From NCBI RefSeq assembly GCF_022965805.1, contig NW_027331237.1, positions 1-64,000 on the forward strand: a DNA stretch of 64,000 nt, given 5' to 3'. Position numbers and translations under genes: made by a program. The DNA is from Primulina eburnea. Its lineage: Eukaryota; Streptophyta; Magnoliopsida; Lamiales; Gesneriaceae. Positions 11,048 through 23,624 of this stretch are shown piece after piece (the first letter of the stretch is position 1; each line of letters starts with the position of its first letter). The notes under the pieces are model-generated. The model searched no databases and was not told where the DNA came from. It worked only from the letters and a program-made list of their open reading frames with translations.

Positions 11048-11649
11048 TAGGTGATCCCTACTTTCAATGGAACTTTAAGTCAAAATGAAGTTATAAGGTG
11101 CCAATGACAGAGGGCCTAGCTACAAAAGTATGCGGATCATAAATTGTCAATTTGTGGGTAAAAATTTCTTGGTTTTTTTGGTCAATTTGGACTTTTTGAT
11201 GTTAAGGGTCTAGTGGTCTTTACTGTATTGTGTTGTCGTGTCGTTATATAATTTCAATAGAATAATTATCCTTAAATTAGCAATTTGTTATAAATTTAAT
11301 AAGAAAATAGAGGAGATGAGAGAAATGTGAGCTAAAATAATAAAATACGACCTATTTTATTCATAACTTTGAATCGTTATTTATAGAATACAATTCCAGA
11401 ATACAAAACTGCAGGTAGAAAGATTTTGATATCAATCTTAATAGAAAATTTATCTACATAATCATCCACATTCAAAATCATATCATAACACTCTCTCTTA
11501 GATGATTATCTGCACAACAACTACTTCGTCGAATCTTCATTTGGCAAGATGGTAGCTTGAAACTTCATAGAGAGTCATGTGTTGTCTCTTTAAAACCTTG
11601 ACAATAAGATTAAGTAGGAAGAAGTTGAGCGAAGGAAAAAGAGTACGCC
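11048..11649. other. No gene seen; unassigned transposon-like sequence
   Basis: AT-rich. The stretch 11330-11500 (TTATTTATAGAATACAATTC, then CATATCATAACACTCTCTC) feels LTR-like, but I could not find paired ends or a primer site. Confidence 0.3.
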
Positions 11650-11908
11650 AATAGATACTTCTTCTTATATGTTATCTTGACGAGGGATACGCCTCATTAA
11701 AACTGATACCCCCGAATTGACGATGGGCTCGGCCCACTCTCGGTAGCCTAGGTAGTCATTGGGCCAGCATTCTAAAAGTCCTCACTCGAAGGAAGGAGAG
11801 AGGGAGGTCATCTGGGAGGTCACCCAAGCCAACCCCCTGTATCCACAATCTCGTCGGTCAGTGAGGTGGCCGACCTCCCATGCCGACCTCACATGCCGAC
11901 CTCCAAGA
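11650..11908 (+). mobile_element. Fragment of Tat element 3' end and LTR start
   Basis: Matches the reverse complement of about 5180-5435. It has the interior end (AATAGATACTTCTTC ... CTCATTAAAAC) and then the LTR start TGATACCCCCGAATTG at 11704. It includes the GAGGTGGCCGACCTCC-type motifs and stops matching at about 11908. It is on the opposite strand to the Tat pair at 2710-7341. Confidence 0.7.
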
Positions 11909-12037
11909 TTGTACTAAGTACCTATATATCCATGTGGTCTTAGGTTCGATCCTGGGGAGGCACAGACTCCAGTTCATGGGCTGGAGGAGTTCTATGAGTA
12001 ACCCGTACGACGCCTATGGAAAGCCCGTGAGGGAAAA
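11909..12037 (+). mobile_element. Possible tRNA-derived SINE fragment
   Basis: GGTTCGATCC at 11943-11952 matches the RNA polymerase III B box and is followed by a non-tRNA body. No convincing A box is seen about 35 bp upstream, so this is either a 5'-truncated SINE or chance. Confidence 0.25.
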
Positions 12038-12338
12038 GGCCCCATAGAGGGAGCCCAAGATCGGGATAGCCGGCCGTATGGGCGGTCCACTGGGCCTGTA
12101 ATGGGTCGTTACAATAAAAGGCGCCTTTTATTGTAACGACCCATTACAGACCCAGTGGACCGCCCATACGGCCCACTTCCCCGATCGAACCAAAGCTATC
12201 CCAATCTTGGGGTCGCTCTATGGGGGTGAGGGACAAGGCCCCATAGAGGGACCCCAAGATCGGGATAGCCTTGGGTCGATCGGGGCAGTGGGCCGTATGG
12301 ACGGTCCACTGGGCCTGTAATGGGTCGTTACAATATAA
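12038..12338. repeat. GC-rich fold-back: three units in alternating orientation
   Basis: A unit of about 80-100 bp starting GGCCCCATAGAGGGA and ending GGGTCGTTACAAT occurs plus (12038-12119), minus (12121-12225) and plus (12238-12338). The first two meet at a perfect 20-bp palindrome AATAAAAGGCGCCTTTTATT (12113-12132). The last two are separated by only about 12 bases and would form a stem of about 100 bp with roughly 90% pairing. The minus unit starts TGTAACGACCC, which resembles some gypsy LTR starts. Non-coding. Confidence 0.85.
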
Positions 12339-12359
12339 GTCAATGATATTCATGAATCA

Positions 12360-14070
12360 CCCACTACAGAAATAGCAGAATCCACACCCCAACAGCCAAT
12401 CGAAGAAACACAAGCTCCCAGAAAATCCGAAAGGGTCTCAAGGCCGCCTAATAGGATGAGCCTACTTCTTGAAGAGGGCCAAGGTGGGCTCATTCCTGGA
12501 TGTGATCCAAGAAACTTGAAGGAAGAACTATCTGATGCCGATTCATCTAAATGGCTTGAAGTTATGCAGTCCGAGATGGACTCCATATATTCAGGTGAAG
12601 TCAAGTAGATTCACCTGAGGGAATTTTTCCCATAGGATACAAATAGATTTACAAAAAAAAACTTGGGGCAGATGGAAAGGTGGTGACCTTCAAAGCTAGA
12701 TTGGTAGTAAAAAGATATACTCAAAGCCATTGTGTTCATTATGAGAAAACCTTTCTCCAATTGCGAAGTTCAAGTCTATTAAGATACTGCTAGCCATAGC
12801 AGCATGGTATGACTATGAAATATGAGAGATGGATGTGAAGACAACGTTTCTTAATGAGGACATTAAAGAAGATATTTACATGTCACAACCTGAAGGATTT
12901 ACTTCAGTAGGAAGTAAGCATAAATTATGCAAATTTCAGAGATCCATTTATGGACTCAAATAGGCATCAAAGAGCTAGAACCTCATATTTGGAAATACTA
13001 TCAAAGAGTTTGATTTTTCCAAGGATCCTGATGAGCCATGTGTAGACAAAAAAGTTAGTGGGAGTGCAGTCACATTCCTAGTACTTTACGTTAGTGACAT
13101 ATTACTCATTGGGAATGATGTAGGAATGTATCAATCCACTCAAGTGTGGTTGGCTGATAAATTATTCATGAAAGATATGGGTAAAACATCCTACGTATTA
13201 GGAATATAGATCTATAAAGATATATCAAATCAGATGCTAGGGCTCATCCAATCCTCATACATCGATATCATACTGAGAAGATTCTCTATAGAGGGGTCCA
13301 AGAGAGGATATCTCCCAATGTCTAATGGTGTGACTCTATACAAGTCTATGTTCCATATGACTGACGAAAAGATAGAAATCATTCGCCGCATTCCATATGC
13401 ATCTTCTATAGGCAGTATTATGTATGATATTATATCTACTCGAGCTGTTATTGCATATACACTGAGTGTTGCAAGAAGATATCAGTGGAATCTCGGTTCA
13501 TTGTATTGGAAAGCCGTGAAGGACATTCTTAAGCACTTGAGAAGAACTTAGAACTTGTTCTTGATTTATGGTAGTGTAGAATTAAAATTGGAAAACTCTA
13601 TTGATTCTATCTTCCAATCAGATGTAGATGATTCGAAATTAACCTCTATATTTGTATTCAAGCTCAATGGTGATGTTATCTCTTGGAAGAAGCAAGACAC
13701 CACAGCGGATTCAACCACTGAAACCGAATACATTGTTGCATCTGCTGCAGCAAAAGAGGGTGTTTGGATGAGGATTTCGTTCAAGAGTTAGGTGTCATTC
13801 CTCAAACAGTTGATCCAGTCCCGGTCTACTGTGACAACACTGGTGTTGTTGCGCAAGAAAAGGAAACGATGTCTCATCAACGATCTAAACATATACTGAG
13901 GAAGTTTCACATAACTAAGGAGATTGTGGGAAGATGAGACATGTCGGTAGAGATAGTAGCATCTACAGACAACGTTGTTGATTCACTAACGAAGCCCCTG
14001 CAAAGACCATTGTTTGAGAAGTATCGTGAAGCAATGGGTCTGAGATCTCTAGGTAGTTGGCTATAGGGAA
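12360..14070 (+). pseudogene. Copia pol relic (reverse transcriptase and RNase H)
   Basis: Readable copia pol segments in order: the pre-RT linker with SDADSSKWLEVMQSEMDS (about 12530-12590), the RT core with MDVKTTFLNEDIKEDIYMSQ (12830-12890), and the catalytic box, which is Y-V-S-D (13087-13098) instead of YVDD. Then comes the RNase H region with AVKDILKHLRRT (to 13551), DSTTETEYIVASAAAKEGVW (about 13710-13770) and a tail ending GSWL at about 14064. It has many stops and frame changes. Gag, protease and integrase are absent: the left edge is a deletion or rearrangement. It is a relative of the minus-strand copia element at 36813-40386, with similar residues in the same positions. Confidence 0.85.
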
Positions 14071-14080
14071 AGTGAGAGAT

Positions 14081-16398
14081 TGTTGAGTAGGTTCCTAGCA
14101 AGCCAACTTGTGGCTTGAGCTTTTATTGACTCTAATGTAAAATGATCTTTATTTTAATAATATTTTACGATTTTGTCCAATTATGAAGTTATGCTTTATC
14201 TATATATCACACAATCTGCATAGATAAAGTCCTTGAAAATACAATAAGTAACATGAGGTCTGCCTCACAAAGTATGATCGTGAAATCATTAGGAAGTGTA
14301 ATGTATATTCTAAACATATTCATAGTCGAAACAGCCGTCTAAAATAAGGATAAAGATCTCTTGAGCTTGAGACTAACATCTGTGATGTAAACGTCATGCT
14401 TCATTGGCAAGGTCATGGAGATGTCCAATCATACAGATGGGTGATCATATGATGATGCACTGAACGACCCTCTCTCGGACTGTCCACGTAGTTCTCGCTT
14501 ATCGATTGGAATAGTCCACGGTTATGGTTGTACACGATTTGTCCTTTGACCCAGGAAAATGTAGGGGCAATCCGTACTAGTATGCATTTTGATCCGTTTA
14601 CCGACTCCATCGAGGGTCATCAATTGACGAGGTTGAGTGTAGTTCCAAAATATGTAGGATCAAATGCATTGTAATCATGGATTTACCGTTTGCCTTTGGG
14701 TGAAGATATCCTATGTGATATGATAAATTAATAGTGTCAAGAGTCTCTGGCCAAAGCAAGAAACGTGCTTTAGGAAAATGTGTTTTTCTAGTTGTACATA
14801 TCATGCCACTATTTGTACTCAAAGATAACTCACATCATTATCGAATTCATATGTAACTCTCGTTCACCAATGGTTGCATATTCGATTGAGATATATGTGA
14901 TGAAGGGACCGTACTGTATGCTAACCAGGAATTAAGGTTCTTGCAGGCACTATCAGTGATACCTATGGGATCATAGAGCGATGCTACTAGAAGCTCTTAT
15001 CATGATCCGATGGGTACAATCAAACATGAGTGTTGACATTCTTGATCAAGGAGTTGATGAAAAGAATGGGGCTGATTAGGGTAAGTTCGAATAAGAATAA
15101 AAGTTATTATGAATCATATGGAGATGTGAACCCGTGGCTATCTGTAACCTTGAACCATTGAGGGCATACAAATATCAGACTCTGTGTTTTCGTTGAGAAA
15201 ATCAAAGTTTAAGGAGTTGAGTTTGACAACTATAGTTTGATGAGATCAAATATTATGCTTATAAAGGAGTTTATAAGATACTTTCATATGATTGAAGAAA
15301 TGGAAGTTAGCTTAATTGTTAATTGAGGAAGGAAAGTAGAACTGTCTATTTTGGTGAAAGAGTTAACTAAACTGAAAGCTACCCATTATGGTAAATGAAA
15401 TTTTTTATCTTTGAAATTTTCAATTTTCATTATATGAACAAAACTTGTATTCTTGATATATCGGCTCTGTCGGATCGTCGACCGGAGCTATAATGAGTTC
15501 ACAATTATTTATTTAGTAATTTTAAATTTACTAATTAAATGATAGTACTAGTAGTGATGACTATTAATATGTATAAATTCTCGTAATATGTTCTAGAAGA
15601 GTCTATAATTAGTTACTTAATAAGTTACTTATATAAATTAAATAATAGAATTAATATGTCTTGGCATGTATTAAACGTACACGTGTAGATATATTAATGT
15701 TTATATATATACACTTTATATAGATATATAAATATGTGTATATATAATATTAATATATAATGTATTATTAAAAGTTGATAATGTATTATATATTAATAAT
15801 ATGAGAATTTCATAATAAAATTGAAGAGTCCTGATGAGATAAGGATTAAAAATCCTAATGAGAAGAGATTCCTAATTGGATTAGAAATCACCCTAAATAA
15901 ATATATCATAAGGGGGCATATAACATAAGAGAATTTTTGCACACAATACAAGCATATAATCCACCAAAATTCCTCCCCATTTCCTTAAGCAAGTATCGCC
16001 ATCAAGTTTTTTTGAAAAAAAAATCGGTCGTTGCATTCCTCCACTGCCGCCACGCCCTGCCACTGCACGGACTCCGGATTTTGGAAATTCGGATGATCTA
16101 CTCTCGACGCACAAATTGTTTGGCTTCTCTATTGCGATCAAAGCGAGGAACACAATCTCTTATCGTGGACCGGATTTGACTATCATGAGGAGGAAGATTC
16201 GTTCATAGGGATATACAAGATGAACCATATATGTTAAACCCGAATTGATTTAGTGTCCAGTGTTATATATGCGCATGGATCAAATTTAACACCATATGGA
16301 TGGTTTAATTCATATGATGCCCAAGGACTGTTTCGAATGTCGAACTAAAATTTTAAAACTTATGTGTGTTTTGGGTACGAGAAAACAGTGCTCCAACA
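14081..16398 (+). mobile_element. 3' LTR of decayed copia element
   Basis: Preceded by the purine tract GGGAAAGTGAGAGAT, it starts TGTTGAGTAGG at 14081. Its first 300 bases parallel the copia LTR at 42184-44268 read on the minus strand (shared TTTATTTTAATAATATTT and GCATAGATAAAGTCCTTGAA). It contains the conserved core GGGACCGTACTGTATGCTAAC (14905-14925). The right end is uncertain: CTCCAACA at 16398 is a candidate. Confidence 0.65.
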
Positions 16399-18189
16399 CT
16401 GAGCATCAATAGTGCCCCAACACTGAGAAAACAGTGCCAGATAAACTTGGACTATAATGAATACATGAACAACAAGAATAACAACAACAATTTATGTGGT
16501 TCAGTCTTTTGATTAGCCTAAATCCCCGGGAGAAACAACAACCACCTTTATTGATTGATTCAAATTTTACAAGGGCAAGTCAATCACAATGAAAGACCAT
16601 CTAAAAATTTGAAAGTATAAATAAACATATGATTGAATTTTTTTTTTTTTTTGAAATCATATGATTGAATTTTAAAAATATATAAAAATAAGGGTATAAT
16701 TGCAATTTTAAATAAGATTTAATAAAATCAACTAAAAGTTAATTATTATTAGTTAAGCAAATATTAAGATATATCTCATTGATCCACTCAAACTAGATAT
16801 GCATTTTTCTACTGTATTCTAACTAATTTTCGATAAAATTAGAAGATTTTCGGGTCATTCCTTACGCAGAGAAAATCTAAGTAATTTTCTAACTAAAAAT
16901 AGGGAAAAATAATTTTTTGAGTTTACTAACTTGCTTAATAATTTTCAATAGTTTGGTTTTGGTACTCTAACTTTAATTTTCGTTTATTTTTGTTCAATTG
17001 TTAAAGTAACACTGAAAAAATCTAACATGAGACTTATTAGATGTCACATCAACAATTGAACCGATATGATCGAAAATTAAAAGGTAGTATTTCAGAACAA
17101 AACTTAATGAACAAAAAATCAAAATTCAATAAGTAACGAAAAAATAATAACTTTCCCCAAAAAATAATGTTTGATCGAGTTTGATCAAGGATCCACTCCG
17201 ATGATGTCCGTTAACAGGTCGGATAAATCGAACTCGACCAAATGACCGGTTCGCAGTCGACGCTCCTTGTTAGGGGGAGCTCCACATATTTAAACAAAAA
17301 TCCATTCACAAACATCTGAAAGATAGTAGGCACTTTTAGTTAATAATTGCAACATATTTTGTCCTTGTTCGTAGACAACTACGTTGTGTTCATAGGTTTC
17401 TCTTTAGGCCTAAGGCCCCCTTCCAAAACTATACCTCATCATCCGCACGTTCCCGCTCGTGGATTAGTGTCTTCTTTTCACCTGATTTGATTTAGACGTA
17501 AGTGTTTTTATATCACAGTGATTTGAAATAATATGTTATAACTGATATTAAATTTATATAAGATGAATTTGAAATTTTTTTGATTAAATTTTATTCAAAC
17601 AACGTACATTTGTGTCGACTCGAACACACCCTAAGTGATCTAAGACTGTATTTTCAAGAAAATATACAAAGTTCGACAAAAAAAATATGTGGATCCAACA
17701 ATAGACGAATCAAAATAATATCTTTCTAATAGGGTTTAAGATTTGGATTTTTATTTGTAATTTTTAAGCTTTAAAAAAATTTGATTTATTTACCTAGAAT
17801 ATTAGTGTATTATAATATTATTTGAATTTACGTAGCTATCTACTGCAATTTAATTTTTCTTATATTTTAGTAAGAGATACATGATGAATATCTTAACTTC
17901 ATTTTAAAAAATAAAAAAAATAGATAAATATCTTAATTGTTTTGAGATATTTTATAAGATCACCTCGAACTTTTTTGAAGAAACTAGTAAAAAGGCTTTG
18001 GGCTATATATTGTTTGTATTGCAGCAGATTGTTGGGCCTTTAAGTTGGATATTTTTCAAAGATAAAACGAAAATAGAAGAATAAGGCACGTTTTGGAATA
18101 TATAAATTTTTTAAATATTGTGTCGCTATAATAATAACATAAGAAAATTGATTAAAGATACTAATCATTAATTTCTCATTTTACCAAAA
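16399..18189. other. No gene seen; AT-rich
   Basis: Contains a 16-base T run (about 16640) and a scrap at 16490-16575 resembling copia LTR sequence (TTTATGTGGTTCAGTC). Segment 16900-17150 looks like a diverged non-coding repeat, with loose resemblance to 29800-29950. No protein-like frame. Confidence 0.4.
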
Positions 18190-18366
18190 GTGTGACACGA
18201 TCTCAACTATCTATATTCATGAAATGAATAGACTAATTGATTCATAACAAAGTAAAAAGTAATATTTTTGACAGACAAGATAATAATTTTAATAGTTCGG
18301 ATCGGGTCGAAGATTCGTTGCACAAAATTGAATATTGAGATAATCTCATATGAGTTTTTGTGAAAG
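18190..18366. mobile_element. Diverged MITE of the GAGACCGTCTC type
   Basis: Order and spacing follow the MITE at 28984-29164: GTGACACGATCTCAAC at the left, AAAAAGTAATATTTTTGACA in the middle, and AATCTCATATGAGTTTTTGTG at the right. The termini have decayed. Confidence 0.5.
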
Positions 18367-20619
18367 TTATAAATAGTGGTATCTGTTAGTGCATAGCCCA
18401 AGTGTCATCAACAATTATTGCATCCAATTAAAGAAATATAAGTAAAATGAAATTATTAGATACTGATTGATTATTTTTAAAAAAAGTTCTACTCATGAAG
18501 GCCCAAAAAAATATTTCACCCTAAAAAATATATTATACTAAAATTTTAAAACAAAGAACTATTCAAATATTAAAAAAATAAAAATATTGTAAATACATGC
18601 ATACATCTAACACATGATATAATAGTTCACATGCTAGTCTACAAGTGGCTTAATTAATAATTAGAAAATTAAGAGAAAAATTCAATCTTGCCGCAAGTGA
18701 AGAATATTATTCATCCATTAATATCAAATTTAAATACACAGAAAATTGAGCACCAAAACATCTTAGTTTGAAGGAAATTATTATTTTATTGTTTGGCACA
18801 ATTTTTTTTTTACATTGATTTAGTTACTTTTTCAATAATTTATCAACAATTCTAAATTTTACCCAGAATGATGGATGATCTACCCAGAATGCACATGACT
18901 TTGTCAATTGGGATTGCTCATTAAATCACACAGAACCGACTCATTCTTCTTCTTTTTTCCGTGGAAATCGCAGTAAGTATTTTTGGGTGCGTATTGAGTA
19001 AATTTCTGAATTAAATCATACTAGTTATGTTAATCACATTAGGAAAACCTGTGTGACAAGCTCGTCTGAGAAGGTGTTGGTAGAGGAAATCTAACTTCTG
19101 ATCATCAGTCCACCAATTCAGATACCCATTCAGGGCAGAACTAACTCATTCTTATCCATCATGCAAAAGATCATGATATACGGTATCTATTTTTTTGTGA
19201 GAATTGCAATTTCGTTGTGGTCAGGGAAATTTTATTGTTATAATTTAGTTTCAAAATCAAGATCTCACAAACTTGGTATTTTGGTGCCAGAATATATGAA
19301 CTATCGGTCGAGTAAGATCGAGTTTTTACCGTTTTGTTAAAAACTATATTTGAGGTAATTGTGCAACTTATATATTTTAAACTGTACAAAATCCAAATTG
19401 ATAAAATTCAATCGTTATCTTAGCAGTGGCTATTAATACACCACAACAATCCCCTTCTAAGAATTGCAAAGATTTTTTGACTCTTAATTGTCTCCTAAAA
19501 TGCTAAATATTTTTAAACAAGTTTTGAAGAATATTGAAATTTAATTTTATATATATATAATATGCAAAATTTATTTGTAGCCATGCCTGTAGAGACTAGA
19601 TAATAAGATCCCACAACAGCATGTAAGGAGTAGCCCATGCTTCTGAAGAGGTAGCAGCGTAACAATTCAATTACGACTCTTTCAAGAATAAAAAATAGTT
19701 TAATAAAAATATTTTAGAAATATCAAAAGTCGATATCAGTTTAATAATTCTAGTAAATTGCAAATGCGGCAGGCATGTATGCAAAATTAATTGTATACCA
19801 ATAAATTCTGGTATTTTATATCTATAAGAAAGGGTATATCGGAATATAGACATATCAAGAAAGAAAGATACTATATATAAAAATTGATCAAATCAAAGGA
19901 TCAATCTACTAATATAATAAGGAAAACTGAAGCAGTGGAAGATCATGGTTTAGGAGGTAGATTAGATTTTTCTTTCTTTATACATAAGTGTAATATGTTG
20001 TAAGTGTAATATGTTGTTAATGCTTTCTATTATTTGTAACAATGAAATTCATTATCTCAATGAAATTCATTTTTTTATTATCGAGTATTAACTCTGGTGT
20101 TGAGATGTTGTCATCATCAAAAAGGGATATTGTCAGATATCTTAGTTTTGGTGATAACAAACAATAACTTATTATATTATATCTAGATGTCGTTTTTTAT
20201 GCATTACATGTATTCGATCGCTTCACAAGAACCCATTAAATCGTTCATGAAATGCTAAGCTATTCAACTACTTCATCATCAGCAACTTATTGATATATTC
20301 GACCGCTCTTGCGCACCGCTCTGTGGCACATGAACTACTCAAACTTTTTGCAAAAAAAAAAAAAAAAAAATTGTACTGACAAGACAATTGTTTTATCACG
20401 TTTGGTATGTTTTTACTTAATTATAATAAAATGTCAATCATTATTCCCTCTTAACGTATGTATTAAGATAGGTCTACCAAACTAAATATAATTCTAAAGT
20501 AAGAAAATTTAGTGTCTGGTAACGGTTTGGTGAGATGTTTGCAATCTGTTGATCAGTTGCGATGTATTCCATTCAAATCTCTTTCTTTATGACATGATCT
20601 CTTACGAAGTTTTGTCTGA
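18367..20619. other. No gene seen; AT-rich
   Basis: A/T-rich with poly(T) at 18803 and poly(A) at 20357. A 30-codon minus-strand stretch at about 19045-19146 looks exon-like but is unsupported (see rejected items). Confidence 0.4.
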
Positions 20620-21290
20620 TATCAATATGTTTTGTACTGGAATGCATCACGAGATTGTATGTTATGCCAATAGCACTTGCGTTGTCATAAAATATGAGAG
20701 CTTCATTTTTTCAGATCCCATAATTTCTGCAGTTGTTGTTGGATCCATAAGATTTGTGCACAACAACTTCCGGATACAAGATATTCTACTTCGCCAATTG
20801 AGGTGGCAATGAATTTGCTTCTTGCTGAACTAGGAGATTAATTAGTCTATCAACAAGGAATTGACATGATTCACTGGTGCTCTTCCTGTCAAGTTTGCAA
20901 CCTGCGTAGTCTGCATCAAAATATCCAATAAGAATAAAACTTGAGTCTTTGGGATATTGATAGTTTCTTTAAGTTATTTAAGAATGCACTTAGCTGCAGT
21001 ATGATGAGATTGTTTGGGAGCTGATTGGAATCTAAGATGTAGACAGACTGCAAACATAATATCCGGTCGACAAGCGATTAGATATAACAATGATTCTATT
21101 AAACTACAATATATTATTACCTCGACCAGAACTCCCCCTTCATCTTTATCTAACTTGATGCGTTCATAGTGGTGCATGCAACAGAGCAGTTGTCAATTCA
21201 AAATTTTCTTGATGAGTTCTTTAGTATAATTGGATTGATTGATGAATATGCCTTTGTCAAGCTGTTTGATTTGAAATTAAAAAAAAAGTA
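20620..21290 (-). pseudogene. Copia RNase H relic
   Basis: Minus-strand translation gives, in pieces, DKDEGGVLVE, LLYLIACRPDIMFAVCLHLR and SAPKQSHHTAAKC (21177-20974), then a stretch equivalent to DADYAGCKLDRKS, SKFIATSIGEVEYL and GSCCAQILWIQQQLQ. These are the end of copia reverse transcriptase and RNase H. Frameshifts separate the pieces and no LTR is obvious beside it. It belongs to a different copia lineage from the 12360 and 36813 copies, judging by the residues. Confidence 0.75.
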
Positions 21291-22572
21291 AGTTCGCTCA
21301 TCAAGCTCATTGATCGACGATTTGGTTAGGAATAAATCTAGTAAATGGACTAGGCCAAACTATAGTAAATAGATGATGAGTCCAGGTGTCAATCCCTGAG
21401 AGAATAATATTTAATTACTATAATTTATATCACTAAATTAAGCTAGAAAAAATAAATAAAAGGATGATATATGAATTATTAGTTCAAACTATTAAATAAA
21501 ACAATTGTAATAAAAACGATGAAGTCAAAGATCAGGGAGAGAATCAACTTCAAATAAAAAACTAAGACACACAACGATACAAAACTTTTTTATGTTGACA
21601 CATGTTAAAATTCAATTAATTATTTAATTTTGACAATCATAGTGAAATCCTCAATTTATTTATTAAATGATTTCTCAAGTTAACAAACCTATTTAAATCT
21701 AACATTCTAATTATTTTAATTGAATTTAATTAGATCAAAATGCATTAAATTTTTTGTGGAATTTCAATTTTTACCTAAAAACGCATACTGAAACCGAATA
21801 TTATTTCTAGTCAGTTTAACCATGTGTTGATAACGTCTTTGTTGTTATATTTAATCAATCATCTTTCTATTCATGATTAATCAACAAACATGTAATATTT
21901 TATCATGCTATTAACAAGAAATATTAAACCAACATCAATGAATAATTAAAATCGAGAAAAATAATATAGTATAAATAAACCAATTATCAAACAAAGTATT
22001 TTTTGGCTATATCGTGGTTTTAAATCACGATAAATTTATTCCATTAGATTAAATCAAAGCAAAGACACAATTTTTGAATTCACAAGAATAAAATCCAGGA
22101 AGGAATAAGAAAATCTCAGTGTCGTGGGCGTGATTCCCTCTTTTGAAGTTGTCTTCCTCCTCTTTCGAACCGTAGCAACTTCCGTCTTCCTCCAAGTCCC
22201 AAGAGAAAGTTGTTATCTTCCTCCAAAATCTTATTCTGCCTTCTACTGCTGTATGTGATGTGTTCTCCTTCCTTCTCTTTGTTCTCATTTTTTCACTTAT
22301 GTTCACATATGTTTTCTTTTCTTGACTTCTATGTTGTTCTCTCATTTTATCTCCATTTAATGGACCTAATCCTCTATCTTTGAAGCCCTTGTCAAGTTCA
22401 AGTTGTAGATAAGATTGTAGAACTTTTATTTTTAAAAGGTGAGACTTCATCTTTACCAAAATTTGCCCAAATTTTGTTCCAAAACTCCATACGTTAATAA
22501 GATATAAGAATATTTTTTTTTTCTGTTGGTATTTTGTTGCCTTTGATGTTTTGTGCAATCATCTTGGAATAT
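21291..22572. other. No recognised gene
   Basis: AT-rich. A 169-codon minus-strand frame (22049-22558) is lysine-rich and matches nothing I know. Surrounding base composition and the lack of any motif suggest an open stretch in repeat DNA rather than a gene. Confidence 0.4.
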
Positions 22573-23578
22573 TGTTAGACTTGAATTTTATTGTGGCGAT
22601 GTTAACTAAAACCAGCAGACCAGAACAGTAGACTAACTTATCAGAAGCTACTGGTCTAGTAAAACTAAAGCAGTAGAAAGGATAGAAATACAGAACCAGT
22701 AGAAGACGTTGTCTAACGTTACTACTTTAATTGTTACCGTTAAAGTTCCTAGTACTAGTATTAATTGCAGTATTAAATACTATACGGAGTCATGTAATGC
22801 ACTTTACCCAATTAAGTATAAAACAAGACTGATTGTTTTATAGCTTTTCTGCAGGAACCTCTTTTGGTAATAAAGCTGATTGTATCAGTTATCTGGAGAC
22901 ATCCTCTGATTGTGAACGTCGAACTCAGTCGATTATATATACATGGATCAAATCCTTATACGATACGACACTTCGCTTAACATCGTTTTCAAGTATCAAA
23001 GCTATTTTCACTGATCAGACAATCTCGAAATTCCTTGAGTACTTAGAGTTCAACACAAAGAAAAGTAGCACACGCATCATACCTAATATCTGATCTTTTG
23101 AAGATCATCTTGTGCTACTGATTCTTACACTCTTCAAAATCTTTACATCACTTATACTTTATCAGGAAGAGTTTGTAATCTGAAAAGAGTCTTTTCAGAA
23201 CTTTGTGTATCACATTATTTGTGAGTTGAGTAACTAAGAGTTTCAGTAGGCTAAGGTGTAAGTCCTTATGAAGTGGGTGTGTACAAGAGTTGTACTGTAA
23301 TTTCCAAAGTCTTTTAGTTATACCTTCTGGAAACAGAAGAAGGGGAGACGTAGAAGATTTTATCTTCGAACTTCCATAAACAACTGCTGCCTACTGTCTT
23401 TATTGTCTTTCAATTACTTCATCAGATTGTTTCCGCACGTTTTATTGTAATCTAGGTGAAGGTATACGTACAAGATAAACTACTATCTCTAACAGGATTT
23501 TAGTACCTCATCAGAAGAGAAAGAAAAACGAGTAGAGTTTATTCACCCGCCCTCTAAACTCAACTTCGATCCTCAACA
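22573..23578 (+). mobile_element. 5' LTR of SIRE-type copia element
   Basis: TGTTAGACTTG...CCTCAACA, 1006 bp, ending two bases before the primer site TGGTATCAGAGC (23581-23592, complementary to initiator tRNA-Met). A TATA-like TATAAAAC lies at 22817-22824. The 3' LTR is not in the window: the element is cut after gag. Confidence 0.8.
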
Positions 23579-23580
23579 AT

Positions 23581-23592
23581 TGGTATCAGAGC
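23581..23592 (+). promoter_or_regulatory. Primer-binding site (initiator tRNA-Met)
   Basis: TGGTATCAGAGC two bases after the LTR end. It would prime minus-strand cDNA synthesis. Confidence 0.85.
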
Positions 23593-23624
23593 AGGTTATT
23601 CTTGATCGTAAAAATCTACAACAG

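Noticed and set aside
19045..19146. Minus-strand stretch of about 30 codons (LNGYLNWWTDDQKLDFLYQ...) resembling an exon
   Set aside because: Looks protein-like and ends near a GT, but I recognise no family, it has no neighbours with coding character, and it is too short to support.
22049..22558. 169-codon minus-strand open frame, lysine-rich
   Set aside because: No motif, no homologue that I recognise, surrounded by AT-rich repeat-like sequence; probably a chance open frame.
23581..23592. Possible tRNA gene signal at the repeated TGGTATCAGAGC sites (also 33808, 46985, 50100, 63277, 9966, 42170)
   Set aside because: These are the complement of the 3' end of initiator tRNA-Met next to LTR ends, so primer-binding sites, not tRNA genes; no cloverleaf is present.
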